This document shows positions 1 to 11,044 of a stretch of DNA of 64,000 nt, in pieces; positions within the stretch are counted from its first letter, which is position 1, and each line of letters opens with the position of its first letter. This DNA comes from Chamaecyparis obtusa (Eukaryota > Streptophyta > Pinopsida > Cupressales > Cupressaceae), in NCBI GenBank assembly GCA_027943335.1, contig BSBK01007857.1, positions 340,001 to 404,000 on the forward strand, written 5' to 3'. The position numbers were made by a program, and so were the translations under genes. The notes beneath the pieces were generated by a model. The model searched no databases. It worked only from the letters and a program-made list of their open reading frames with translations, and was not told where the DNA came from.

Positions 1-237
1 TAAATTAATCTATTAAGAACAATCTATCATATAATCACATGATAAATCTTAGGTTCATTTTAAACCCAAATTTAAGTATTCCTAATCCTTTACTTAATAA
101 TAATAAAAAGAACACAAATCATTAAGTAGACTTACCATATTAATTTCAATTGAATAAATTGATACATTCATTACATCAATATAACCAAAGATACAATCTA
201 TAAAGTACAACAGATAAATCATGGCATACATAATAAT
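1..237. repeat. LTR-like repeat A2, left fragment
   Basis: AT-rich sequence without a coding frame. It is the left part of a repeat that resumes at 16727 beyond Copia1. Read across that gap, it aligns by eye with about 800-900 of the solo LTR at 586-3234, for example around the shared words 'cactgcacatgtc' and 'cactacacatgtc'. Its last five bases (233-237, ATAAT) are the target duplication of Copia1. The true left end lies outside the window, so solo LTR versus terminal LTR cannot be decided. Confidence 0.55.
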
Positions 238-585
238 TATTGGTGTAATTAAGTATTTACTAATTACATTTTACTTAAGTTTACTTAGGATAATGCATTT
301 GCATATGAGTTGTCATTGAGACACCTAGGAGTTTGCATTTCATTTTAGCACATGGTGTAGGAGAATATCTACTTTAGGTGGTGGTATTTGTCATCTCATA
401 TCTCTTTGCGTGTGAGATCCACCTTTAGTGCTCTTATCACATTATCATACTCTCATTTTTGTACATGCTGCTCATACTTTGATGCACAATGGAGGATGAT
501 CCACCTTTGGTGGACATGTGATTACACCTTGTCTAGTTGATAGCTTATCACTTGCATATTTTCTAGTTATCATATGTAGTCTATA
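238..585 (+). repeat. Copia1 5' LTR, first part
   Basis: Matches the first two thirds of the 3' LTR at 16220-16726, from the shared 'TTGGTGTAATTAAGTATT' onward. The expected terminal TG is TA here (238-239), a single change. The copy breaks off after CTATA at 581-585, where a solo LTR is inserted, and resumes at 3240. Confidence 0.9.
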
Positions 586-3234
586 TGTAATGCCCCACTA
601 GGGAACCCAGGAGAGATTAACCTATAACTTGCTACTAAGTTTGGTGAACATTTTTTTAAAAAAGTTAAAATACAAGATACACAACAGTGCAGAAGCAATT
701 ACCATTAACTCACATTAAACCAACAACCAAAACAAATTACAAAACTTGAGGGCCCCTTGACATAGAATTACTTAAGAACAAAATACAACAACTAAAGAAA
801 GATGACAAAAGATTCCATAACATAAATGATACAAATACAACTTACAACACTATAAACAATCCTCATGGACATCCATGATAACTAATACACTGACATCCAC
901 TACACATGTCGTAGGGTATGTAATAATAAATCTAACATAAAAGTACAATGTCCATATTAGATATCACATGCGATACTCTAATATAGAAATACATAAATGA
1001 AGGTATAAAAGAATCCAATAATGAAGAATCAAGAAGAACCATAAAAGCATCCAACTACAGAAGAATCAATAGCACCGGCACTAGGACGTCGAATCGGTAA
1101 AGAATCACTACCACCTATCCGTGTAGAACCACAAAGGTCTACCCCACCATCCTGAGGAGATAACCACAAACCCCAATCGGATGACCAAAACCAAACAAGG
1201 ATAAAACCATTGACCAAGGAATCCTAAAAGCTCACTACTCAAGGGGTACAAAATAAAGTGAAATGTCCAACACACTAATCCAAAGGCATAAACAGAAAAC
1301 TCAGGAGATGACTTAGGCTACATGCTATGGGAGTGTCATCACATATCTATCTACTTGAGTTACCATGGACTGGTCACTCTGGACCCCGGACTCTCAAGCA
1401 TTGAGTTACCCTGGACTGGCCACTCTGGGCCCCGAACCCTCAATACAATCCATGTGAGATTAGAATACTCTCTCTTAGAAATGAAGAATTCTAATCATAA
1501 CCATACTCTATATTATCTTTTTAAATGATCTATAAAGTTTTAATTACTATGTTATCACTTAATTACATAACCTACAATAGGTTACCCAAGTGCTAACCAT
1601 TTTGGGTCCCAGCCCCTATTGTAAGCCACTCCCCTAAGATGCACTTAATCAATCTCCCCTAGGCTCATAATCACATAAACATTCAACAGGTATACTACTA
1701 GTAATCCTAGATGTAGTTTCACACATAGAAATCCAAATGATTACACAGATACCATAAAAAAGATAACATTCCAAATCAAGAGCCCATAAGATCAAAACCA
1801 AGATGATAATCAGAATAAACACACACATCAAACATGTTGCTAAAAACAAATCCAATTGACAAAGATCCCTACCTTTGTTTCCCCTAAGTCATTCTAATGC
1901 CCAACATCACATAAAGCACAAGAATACAGTTCAAAAACAAGAAGCCAACATTCACATTTTAAAGAACTGAAACTGAACCATAATCAACATAATTGAACCC
2001 AAACATGGGAATACTTTAACCGATAAAAGACACTTATCATAACATTACTATGATGCCATAATTAAGAGAATATTCCCTATTACATTCTAAGAATTCAATA
2101 GAAAAATCATCCAATTTTGGTACTTACATAAACATTTAGCAAATAATAGTTTCTATAAAAAAAATGTTCTACTTTCCATATGCCATAGTAAGAAAATTGT
2201 TTTTAAAAGAATTAAAACCTAATCCCATTCAATCTAAAATAATAAAAAAAATATTTCTTACCTATAATTGAAAATCTTTTAAATCAAACCAATTTTAATG
2301 AATTGAAAAAATAAAACTTAATAAACAAAACATATAAAATTGATTTAATTAAACAAATTTATTTATGCCCAAATAATCTACAAGTTTAAGCGATAATAAC
2401 AATATCATTAATTTAATTAAACTAGATTTAATTAAATAAATTTAAAATAAAATAACAAAAATTAAACTAATTTAATAAAATAAAATTAATTTAATACAAT
2501 AATCAAAAATTTAAATAAACTAAAATTAACATAAAATAAAATTAATAAACATAAACTATTATAAATTTTAAATTAATAAAATAAATAACTCTTAACATAA
2601 ATCAACTAAATCAAGCATAGTGAAATCAAGCAAACTGAAACCATGCACAGACTCAAGAACGGGATCCACAAATTCATACCAACCAGGTGAATTCGAGTAA
2701 AGTAGTCAAACAGACACTTGTCCAACTCTAGGACAATTAGGCTTAGGTTAGGGTTTGGGTCTATGAATTATCTCCCCTCTTTACCATTGAGATGAATGTT
2801 TGTGGGCACGCTCACTCCTGCCAATTTAGGGAAGACAATGCCATGTACCTGCAAACCTGACATCAAAAGATGAAGCATGTACATACAATAAATAATAGAC
2901 AATGATAGGGTATGGTCAGACGTGTGGATCTTGACTAAGCGAGTAACTACACCTCCGTCCTCTACCACACAAACATGTCAAACAGATATAGACACATAAT
3001 CACCATACACATGCAAGTATGGGGTAAGTACATCGTAATCAATATAAAACATATAATCTAACATCATGAAACATCATCATCTAATCTATGCATACAACTA
3101 ATAAACATATGATAATAATCCATAATCAACATTAATGAAACAATAATCAATCACATGAAAAGTGACCTAAAAGAATTCGGTCAACCGTCAGAAACATACA
3201 GCAAACTAAAAGCATCCTATAGGTGGGTACTACA
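586..3234. repeat. Solo LTR (family A) inserted in the Copia1 5' LTR
   Basis: A 2649-bp block that begins TGTAATGCCCC and ends GGGTACTACA. It is flanked by a direct five-base duplication CTATA (581-585 and 3235-3239) and interrupts an LTR whose intact partner at 16220-16726 lacks it. No coding frame, primer site or polypurine tract is visible inside, so a solo LTR left by LTR-LTR recombination is the simplest reading. A non-autonomous element without distinct LTRs is the alternative. The A2 repeat (16727-18297 and 33060-33692) is a diverged relative. Small open frames inside it look random. Confidence 0.8.
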
Positions 3235-3398
3235 CTATATATTCAAACACATCTACATTGTATACATCAATTATCCATTATCATTTGATCATTATTGAGT
3301 TATTAATTTGATGATATTATCGTGTCTCTCTTATTTGTGCTATCTCTTGAGCTTCTAAATATTGGCATTACATTCATTGCCTTAGGAAAATTCTTACA
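3235..3398 (+). repeat. Copia1 5' LTR, second part
   Basis: Resumes the 5' LTR after the solo LTR. Positions 3235-3239 are the duplicated CTATA. The rest matches the last 165 bases of the 3' LTR and ends in TTACA at 3398, directly before the primer site. Confidence 0.9.
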
Positions 3399-3411
3399 TG
3401 GTATCAAAGCC
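3399..3411 (+). other. Copia1 primer-binding site
   Basis: TGGTATCAAAGCC sits directly after the 5' LTR. It matches the copia consensus TGGTATCAGAGC, complementary to the 3' end of initiator methionine tRNA, with one change (G to A). Confidence 0.85.
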
Positions 3412-4372
3412 ATAGAATATTTCATTGCATAGCCATTTGAGGACTCTTTTCTTCAACTTTTGGAGGGCCACGATTCAAATCTAAAGGTGTAGTAGCTTGT
3501 GGGAGCATCTAAAGAAAGATTTACCCTTTCCATTGCGTTCGGGTGGCCATTTCCATAAATTTTGACTATAAATTTGCTTAATTTGGGAAAAAGTCAAATT
3601 TGAGGAAAAATGTTTTTGGAAATTAGACTTGGGCAGTCTAATCTGTAGTAGAGTACAAATTTTTAGAAAAAAATTTCAATTTTCAAATTTATTTTCTGAT
3701 TTGGGTTTTATTGCATTTTTCTACAAAAATATTGGGGTTTTGTCAGGGTCCCCGCCCCTAGTTCTTGTCAGAATCAAATTGATTGCAGGATCACTACGAC
3801 AGTCCAAAGAATATACTAGGAATATACTTTACTCAGGGACCGAGATGTCAGATCTTGATTTTCACAAGAGAACTATCAAGTCAAATCCTACCAAACTACC
3901 CATAAACCAAAAGTTCTGGCAACCACCAACAAGTATTAACATGTACATAACAACCAATAGCTGGTCACGGTACTTCTTTACTTAGGAGTTGCAGACAATT
4001 TATTTTAAATAGCCAAACTCCTACCACAAGGTGCATGTGGGATTAATCCCACACCCCTGCCTAGCTTGACGAGCCTCAGCTTGAGTCAACACAACACTGG
4101 CTCAGCTTGGCGAGCCTGAGCTGCCATGTCACCAACTCAATTTAGCAAGCCTGAGCCCCCTCGCCATCAACTCAACTCGGTGAGCCCAAGCCCAAGCCCC
4201 AACCCCAGCCACTTTTTCGGCATCCATGTGGCCTCTAGCTCACCCATCCTGAGCTCGACCAGCCACCTCGACTAGCCAACTCAACTAGACACACTAGCTC
4301 ATTGCCACATCAAGCAACAACTCAATGCTAGATCATCCAATTATGGTGTGACACATGGAAGACACATGTAAA
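3412..4372 (+). other. Copia1 leader, with a possible foreign segment 3741-4372
   Basis: No convincing gene. The first 330 bases look like a copia untranslated leader and carry the phrase 'ccattgcgttcg'; a similar 'cattgcgtt' occurs after Copia2 near 11083. From 3741 the composition changes: TGTCAGGGTCCCCGCCCC resembles the start of an LTR, and 4060-4260 is GC-richer with repeated 'AGCTTGGCGAGCCTGAG'-type words. An open frame at 3629-3985 spans the change in composition and looks incidental. The last five bases GTAAA are the Copia2 target duplication. Confidence 0.45.
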
Positions 4373-5861
4373 TGTTGGAAACTAAAATTGAAGCAATTGT
4401 TGTGTTATCATTGATGTCAAACCTTAACTGGTAAGACTGTTCCTACTTAGGAAAGTACTATATCTATTGTATTGTTGTGAAGAATGGAAAGAAAGGATGG
4501 TAACAATAGCACCTAAGGAAAGGTTGAGTTATCTTGATACTACAAAGTGTACTTGACTATGTCGTACAATGATGAGACAATGTATTGTTTATCTTAGTAA
4601 GATTGAAGACTAAACTGGTAGGCTTGACCAAGCAAAAATGGAGAAATCATGTTCAAGCTGAGTAATGTTAGTGTCGACCGAGTCAGTATATGTCAAGAAA
4701 AATTCTAGTGTTGATCGAACATCAGTTAATTGCCGAGAAAGACAGTATAATCTGAGAAAACATTTTTAGTAATGACTGAGCTTTCTACATGAAGACCGAG
4801 TAGTTGATCACAGTATTGACTAAGCATTAGTATTTTTATATTTGAAGAGAATTCAGATTTGGAGCTGACATTGTTGAATTATTGGATTATGTAAAATGTG
4901 TTGACTTTATTTATTGATTGTTTGAAAGCATTGAATGCACTGAAAAATGTTTTATTGTAAATCTTTAAGAGATTTGAGATGTTTCTAGAAAAGGAGCCGA
5001 AGAACATAAAGCAAATAGATTCAATGAATTTGACCTAACCCTAAGATCTATGAAGGAGATTGAGTAGAAAAAGATAAGTTAACCTAATTGAGGAAGTATT
5101 AAGGAAACCTAAGCATTAGGTATGTGTGTGCATGGGTGAAAAGAGGATGCTAGAAGATTAGTAGATCTTATTGACTGTATAAGAAGAAAATACTGAAGGA
5201 GAAGTGTGGTGATTGCTTGAAGAAAAGTTTCGAGCAGATCAGAGATGGAAATGGAAAAGTTTCAAAGTCAGTAAACCAACGTTTGTAAATGAAATTGGAT
5301 CTGATATTTGCAAAGTGAGTTGCATGTTTTTCAGATCAATACTACTGCTACTTTCTAACCATTGTAATAGTCAAAATCCTTTAAACAGAGGTTGACCTAA
5401 TAGTCATATGTTTAAATCCTTCGAACAAGGTTGCATTCTAATGGAATGTATGTAAATCCTATAACAAGGCTCACTTCTAATAGAGTGATTGAAATCCTTT
5501 AACTAGGTCACACCTAACAGTCTGTATTGTAACATTTGATAGGGTTGGCTTTTAACCGAGCTCACTTCAAAAGAGTGAAAATAATAGTAGCATGTTACAA
5601 AGTGGTTTTTCCCAAATTGGGTTTCCACAATAAATCCTAGTGTGAATGTTTTGGTTTAAACATTTCTATATTTTACAAGTTAGATATAGTTGGGTAGTGG
5701 ACTGCAATGTTATATGTTTCTATTATAGAATCAGTGATGACCGAGTTGGTTTTGGTTGTTAGATCTCATTTAAAGAAAAGTTTTTGAAGTTTGTTTTATA
5801 CATCTAGACCTGAGAACAGCTGATTCACCCCCCCTCTTTGTTGTTCTAAATCATATTAACA
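4373..5861 (+). repeat. Copia2 5' LTR
   Basis: 1489 bp, starts TGTTGGAAACTA and ends TATTAACA. It aligns over its length with 9584-11039 and with 37483-38982. It retains a 44-bp block (4781-4824) that the 3' LTR has lost. Confidence 0.95.
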
Positions 5862-5863
5862 AT

Positions 5864-5875
5864 TAGTATCAGAGC
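5864..5875 (+). other. Copia2 primer-binding site, variant
   Basis: TAGTATCAGAGC lies two bases after the LTR. It differs from the usual TGGTATCAGAGC by one base. The Copia3 copy of this family has the same variant (38985-38996). Confidence 0.8.
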
Positions 5876-5930
5876 TATGTTGCTTATTATTGGTGTTTAC
5901 AGAAATCAAGTTTAAAGGGACTTGAAGCAA

Positions 5931-6945
5931 ATGATCAAGATGTATAAGAAGGAGGTATCGAAGCTGAATAAGGAAAACTTCCCTGCATGGCAAAGCTTGA
6001 TGAAGCTGCATTTGGCTAGTATTGGTGATTCTAGAAATTACTATATTGAGAATGACTATGTCTCACCTATCACACCATTGACTACCAAAGAAATGAGAGG
6101 TAAGAAAGAACATAATCAGGCAATGCTAGAAATTGCATCTGCCCTAAGTTATCTAGAATTTGAGGACATTAAGAATTGCACAAGTACTAAGGAGATGTGG
6201 GACACTCTTGCAAAGATCTATGGTGGTGACATAAATGTACTGAAAGATAAGGCTGAGAGTCTCAGAGGTAAGTTTGATGAAATGAGAACGCAAGAAGGTG
6301 AGAACATTGTACAATATTGTGGTAGAATAAAAGAAGTTGTGAATGCTATTAGAGGAGCAAGTGGGATTATTGATTATGAAACTATAATTGGAAAAGTACT
6401 AAGAACTCTATGTCCTATATATGCTATTAAGATCTCAGCTATTCAAGAATCTAGATGCAACTCTACAAATGTGCTTACTTTGGAAAGTTTGGTTGGCAAG
6501 CTGACTGCTTTTGAACTCTCTAACTATTTTTGAACTCTCTAACTATGATAACTTCACTGTTGCTAGTATTGGTAATGTAGAATTTGCTTTTAAGTCACAA
6601 TTAGTTCTAAACAAGCTAAAGAAAGAAAAATAAAGATGCATCAGTGAAAGTGAAAGTGACAGTGACACTTTTGATGAAGAACTTGAAGATCTAGAAGCTC
6701 TTATGGCTAGAAGACTGAGAAGGGGAAAAGGAAATTATAAAGTTAAACTCCCTATTATATGTTTTGCATGTAATAAAGTTGGTCATATAGCTGCTAGATA
6801 TCCTGACAGGAATGATAAAGATGAAGAAAGAAAAAGAAAATACAAAGACAAAAGAGATGACAAAATCTACCGAAGGCACAAAGACCATGAAGGAAATGGT
6901 AAGAAATCTTGTTATATTGCTGAAGAATAAACTGACACTGATAGT
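5931..6945 (+). pseudogene. Copia2 gag (nucleocapsid-type), frameshifted
   Basis: The ATG at 5931 opens about 200 intact codons of a copia Gag (UBN2-like), with Trp at FPAWQSLMKLH and EMWDTLAKIYGG. Gag coats the element RNA in cytoplasmic particles. The frame closes at 6531 because 19 bases are tandemly duplicated (6509-6527 and 6528-6546), which shifts the frame and makes a TGA. The remainder follows in another frame. It has an acidic Ser/Asp/Glu stretch, a further in-frame TAA near 6631, and a zinc knuckle at about 6760-6801 of form C-x2-C-x4-H-x4-Y, where the last Cys is Tyr. The Copia3 gag at 39052 is nearly the same at its start. Confidence 0.88.
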
Positions 6946-6978
6946 GATGATTTTGAAATTGAGGTAGTCTATGTTGCA

Positions 6979-7902
6979 ATGAAAGATGAATCTGATGAGG
7001 ATGAGAAAACTTCATTGATCTCCTATGTGAACAAGAATGACAAATGGATTATTGATAGTGGTTGTTCACATCACATGACTGGTGACAAGAGTAAGTTTGA
7101 GACCTTACATCATTATAGAGGTAAAAGTGTAAAATTTGGTAATGATGCACCATGTCCTGTTAGAGGAAAAGGTTTGATTAAAATGACTGATAAGATCTCT
7201 TGTGAAAATGCATATTGGGTTGAAGGTCTAAATTATAATCTGCTAAGTGTTGCATAGCTCAACAACATTGGTTACTGAGTGGAATTTCATCACAAGAAAG
7301 TTAAAATATTTGATGCTACTGGTGAACTAATCGGAAGTGGAGAACAGACTAGAGGTAATTTGTTCTATCTTGACCTATTTGAAGAAGCATGTATGGTTGC
7401 ACAACTTGATGACATTTGGTTATGGCATAAGAGGCTATGCCATGTTAACTTTGATAATCTAGTAGAAATAAGTAAGAAGAAGAAAGTAAGAGGTCTACCT
7501 AGATTGAAGAAACTTGAGAATGTGATATGAAAGGAATGTCAGTTAGGAAAAATGACAAAGTCAAGTTTTAAGAGAAAATATTTTACTTCTAAAAACATTT
7601 TAGATTTGGTTCATACTGACCTTTGTGGACCTATGGGTGTACAAAGTTACTAGGGTGCTAGATATTTTATCTTGTTTGTTGATGATCATACCAGGATGAT
7701 GCATGTAATGTTTCTAAAAGAAAAAATTGATGCTTTTCAATTCCTTAAGTGGTATTTGGCTAAGGTTGAGAAGGAGACAGGTAGGAACCTGAAATGTCTT
7801 AGATCTGACCGAGGTGGAGAATTTATATCAAATGAATTCAATCTATTTTGTAATGAAAGAGGGATCAAAAGACAAATGTCTTCACCTAGAACACCTCCAC
7901 AT
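6979..7902 (+). pseudogene. Copia2 protease and integrase N-terminal part
   Basis: Pol begins with an aspartic protease centred on WIIDSGCSHHMTG (about 7045-7083); the D-S-G triad is intact. The expected Gln codon at 7255 is TAG. Next comes the GAG-pre-integrase zinc region WLWHKRLCHVNF (about 7420-7455), then the integrase core with FVDDHTRMM (about 7675) and LRSDRGGEFISNEF (about 7800), giving two of the catalytic acidic residues. TGG to TGA near 7528 and TGG to TAG at 7651 break the frame. The core stops at TPPHNG (about 7891-7908), where the deletion junction lies, so the last catalytic Glu region is missing. Integrase would join element cDNA to chromosomal DNA; this one cannot. Confidence 0.88.
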
Positions 7903-9091
7903 AATGGTATACTAGAAGAAGAAGTTTACATAGAAAAACCAGAAGGTTTAATTGATCCAAATAGAAGACACATGGTATGAAAACTAAAAAAAGTACTATA
8001 TGGATTAAAACAAGCTCCTAGAGCATGGTATGAGAGATTCCATAACTACTTGATATAGATTGGATTTTCAAGAACAAATGAAACAAGCAATCTGTACATA
8101 AAAGATCAAGAAGGTAAAGGTATCCTGTGGCAAAAATTTTTGTGGATGATATTATTTTTGGTGGACAAGATGCTTTGTGTAAAAGATTTTCAAATGAAAT
8201 GCAAACTGAATTTGAAATGAGCATGTTTGGTGAGATCAAATTCTTTGTTGGTTTACAAGTATATTAGATGAAGAAAGGAATGTTCATTACACAGTCTAAG
8301 TATGTTAATGAAATACTGAAAACTTTTGGGATGGAAGATTCTAGACCAGTGAGTACTCCTATGGTTATTGGACAAAAGTTATCTAAGAATGATGATACTG
8401 TAGAAGTGAACTAGACTTTGTACTGATCCATGATTGGAAACTTGCAGTATGTTGTACATAGTAGACCAGATATTGCACCAGCTGTTGGGATTGTGGCAAG
8501 ATTCTCTACCAATCCTAAGGAAACACACTTGATGGCTGTGAAAAGAATTATGAGATACTTGAAAGGGACTGCTGACTATGGGCTATTTTACAAGAAGGAT
8601 AAAATATTTGAACTAAGAGTATATACAAATGTTGATTGGGTAGGAAATGTAGATGACAAAAAGAGTACTAGTGGGGAGCTTTCTTTCTTGTACAAAGATT
8701 AGTCTCCTAGATGAGCAAGAAACAAAATTGCATTTCCCAATCTACTACTAAAGCCAAGTATGTTGCTTCTGTAGTAAACTGTTCAAATTTGGTATGGATA
8801 AAACAATTGTTGGTAGGCATGAAAGAAGAAATCACTAAACTTGTTGTTATTTTCTGTGACAACACAAATGCTATTAACATTTCTAAGAATCTAGTGATGC
8901 ATACTAAGACCAAGTACATAGAAATCAAGTATCACTACTTGAGAGAATTGGTACAAGATAAAGAAGTCCAAATGGAATATGTGAATACAAAGGAACAATT
9001 AGCAGACATATTCACTAAAGCTTTACCTAAAGAAGCACATGAGTATTTGAGAAGTCAATTAGGGTTCCTTCCCCTAACTAAGGCTGCCTAG
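7903..9091 (+). pseudogene. Copia2 reverse transcriptase (N-truncated) and RNase H
   Basis: The frame continues straight from integrase HNGI into LEEEVYIEKPEG, which belongs to the middle of copia reverse transcriptase, so the fingers region is absent. Then follow KVLYGLKQAPRAWYERF (about 7993), the polymerase motif region FVDDIIFGGQD (about 8140), and RNase H with HSRPDIAPAVGIVARF (about 8457) and VDWVGNVDDKKSTSG (about 8632). It ends with KEQLADIFTKALPKEA and a stop at 9089-9091. Breaks include TAG at 8265, TAG at 8412 and stops around 8700 and 8710. Product if intact: copies RNA to DNA and removes the RNA strand. Confidence 0.88.
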
Positions 9092-9570
9092 TTAAGCTAG
9101 GAGCACTGCATCAAATATGCTACAAAAAAAAATTTGACAGATTGATGCAGAAGATTGTCACACTTTAGGACTAGCCTAGAGTTGTGAAGAAGAGAAAAGA
9201 CAAGGAATCAGTCATAAGTAAGATGATAGAGGGAGAAACTCTAAGTTGCATAGATAATATCTACATCTGATGGATGCATGTTTTAGTTGTTGCTTTGGCA
9301 TTTTTGTCAAAGAGGGAGATGAACTGAGATGATATAATAAAACATGACACTGAAAAGAAAAGTAAGGAGATGATGAAATGAGATGAAGGATTAGGATAGA
9401 GGGACATCTGGATATTTCTGATGGTCACAGAATTGAGGCTAATAGATTCTGAATTAGAATGAAGCTAAGGATATTACAATTTTTTTTCTTCTGATGGATA
9501 GATAAATTTTTGGATTGGTTGGTAATCCATGTGTTATTCAGGTGATATCATATGGTGTTTCCATTAATGC

Positions 9571-9583
9571 AAAAGAGGGAGAT
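9571..9583 (+). other. Copia2 polypurine tract
   Basis: AAAAGAGGGAGAT directly abuts the 3' LTR, the position and composition expected of the plus-strand primer. Positions 9092-9570 between pol and this tract hold untranslated sequence with no gene visible. Confidence 0.85.
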
Positions 9584-11039
9584 TGTTGGAAACTGCAATT
9601 GAAGCAATTGTTGTGTTGTCATTGATGTCAAACCTTAACTGGTAAGACTTTTTCTACTTAGGAAAGTACTATATCTATTGTATTTTTGTGAAGAAGGGAA
9701 AGAAAGGATGGTAACAATAGCACCTAAGGAAAGGTTGAGTTATCTTGATACTACAAAGTGTACTTGACTATGTTGTACAATGATGAGACAATGTATTGTT
9801 TATCTTAGTAAGATTGAAGACTAAACTAGTAGGCTTGATCGAGAAAAAATGGAGAAATCATGTTCAAGCCAAGTAATGTTAGTGTTGACCGAGTCATTAT
9901 ATGTCAAGAAAAATTCTAGTGTCAACCGAACATTAGTTAATTGCCGAGAAAGACAGTATAAGCTTAGGAAACATTTTTAGTAATGACCGAGCATCAATAT
10001 TTTTATATTTGAAGAGAATTCAGATTTGGAGCCGACATTGTTGGATTCTTAGATTATGTAAAATGTGTTGACTTTATTTATTGATTGTTTGAAAGTATTT
10101 AATGCATTGAAAAATGTTTTATTGTAAATCTTTAAGAGATTTGAGATGTTTCTAGAAAAGGAGCCGAAGAACATAAAGTGGGTAGATTCAATGAATTTGA
10201 CCTAACCCTAAGATGTACAAAGGAGATTGAGCAAAAAAGATGAGTTAACATAATTGAGGAAGTATTAAGGGAATCTAAGCATTAGGTATGTGTGTGCATA
10301 GGTGAAAAGAGGATGCTAGAAGATTAGTAGATGTTATTGACTGTATAAGCAGAAAAGGCTAAAGGAGAAGTGTGGTGATTGCTTGAAGAAAAGTTTTGAG
10401 CAGATCAGAGATGGAAATGGAAAAGTTTCAAAGTCAGTAAACCAACATTTGTGCATGGAATTGGATCTGATATTTGTGAAGTGAGTTGTATGTTTTTCAA
10501 ATCAATACTGCTGCTACTTTCTAACCATTGTAATAGTCAAAATCCTTTTAACAGAGGTTGACCTAACAGTCACATGTTTAAATCATTTGAACAAGGTTGC
10601 ATTCTAATGGAATGTATGTAAGTCCTATAACAAGGCTCACTTCTAACAGAGTGATTGAAATCCTTTAACTAGGTCACACCTAATAGTGTGTATTGTAACC
10701 TTTGATAGGGTTGGCTTTTAACCAAGCTCACTTCAAAAGAGTGAAAATAATAGTAGCATGTTACAAAGTGGTTTTTCCCAGATTGGGTTTCCACCATAAA
10801 TCCTAGTGTCAATGCTTGTGTGAATGATTTGGTTTAAACATTTCTGTGTTTTACAAGTTAGATACAACTAGGTAGTGGACTGCAATGTTATATGTTTCTA
10901 TTATAGAATCAGTGATGACCGAGTTGGTTTTGGTTGTTAGATCTAATTTAAAGAAAAGTTTTTGAAGTTTGTTTTATACATCTAGACCTGGGAACAACTG
11001 ATTCACCCCCCCTGTCTATTGTTCTAAATCATATTAATA
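9584..11039 (+). repeat. Copia2 3' LTR
   Basis: 1456 bp, begins TGTTGGAAACTG. Its last two bases are TA where CA is expected. It lacks 44 bp present at 4781-4824 of the 5' LTR (junction near 9991) and has 12 bp that the 5' copy lacks near 10808. Followed by the duplication GTAAA. Confidence 0.95.
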
Positions 11040-11044
11040 GTAAA

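Larger units (their letters stand above)
4373..11039 (+). mobile_element. Copia2: Ty1/copia retrotransposon inserted in Copia1
   Basis: A 6667-bp element bounded by LTRs 4373-5861 and 9584-11039 and flanked by the duplication GTAAA (4368-4372, 11040-11044). The order is primer site, gag, protease, integrase fused to reverse transcriptase, RNase H, polypurine tract. It is shorter than related elements because about 1 kb between integrase and reverse transcriptase is gone. Its LTR family recurs at 37483-38982 (Copia3). Many stops arise where CAG or TGG is expected, so it is an inactive copy. Confidence 0.95.

Noticed and set aside
3629..3985. 118-codon open frame on the + strand
   Set aside because: No family resemblance, lies in a retrotransposon leader, and crosses a change in composition at 3741.
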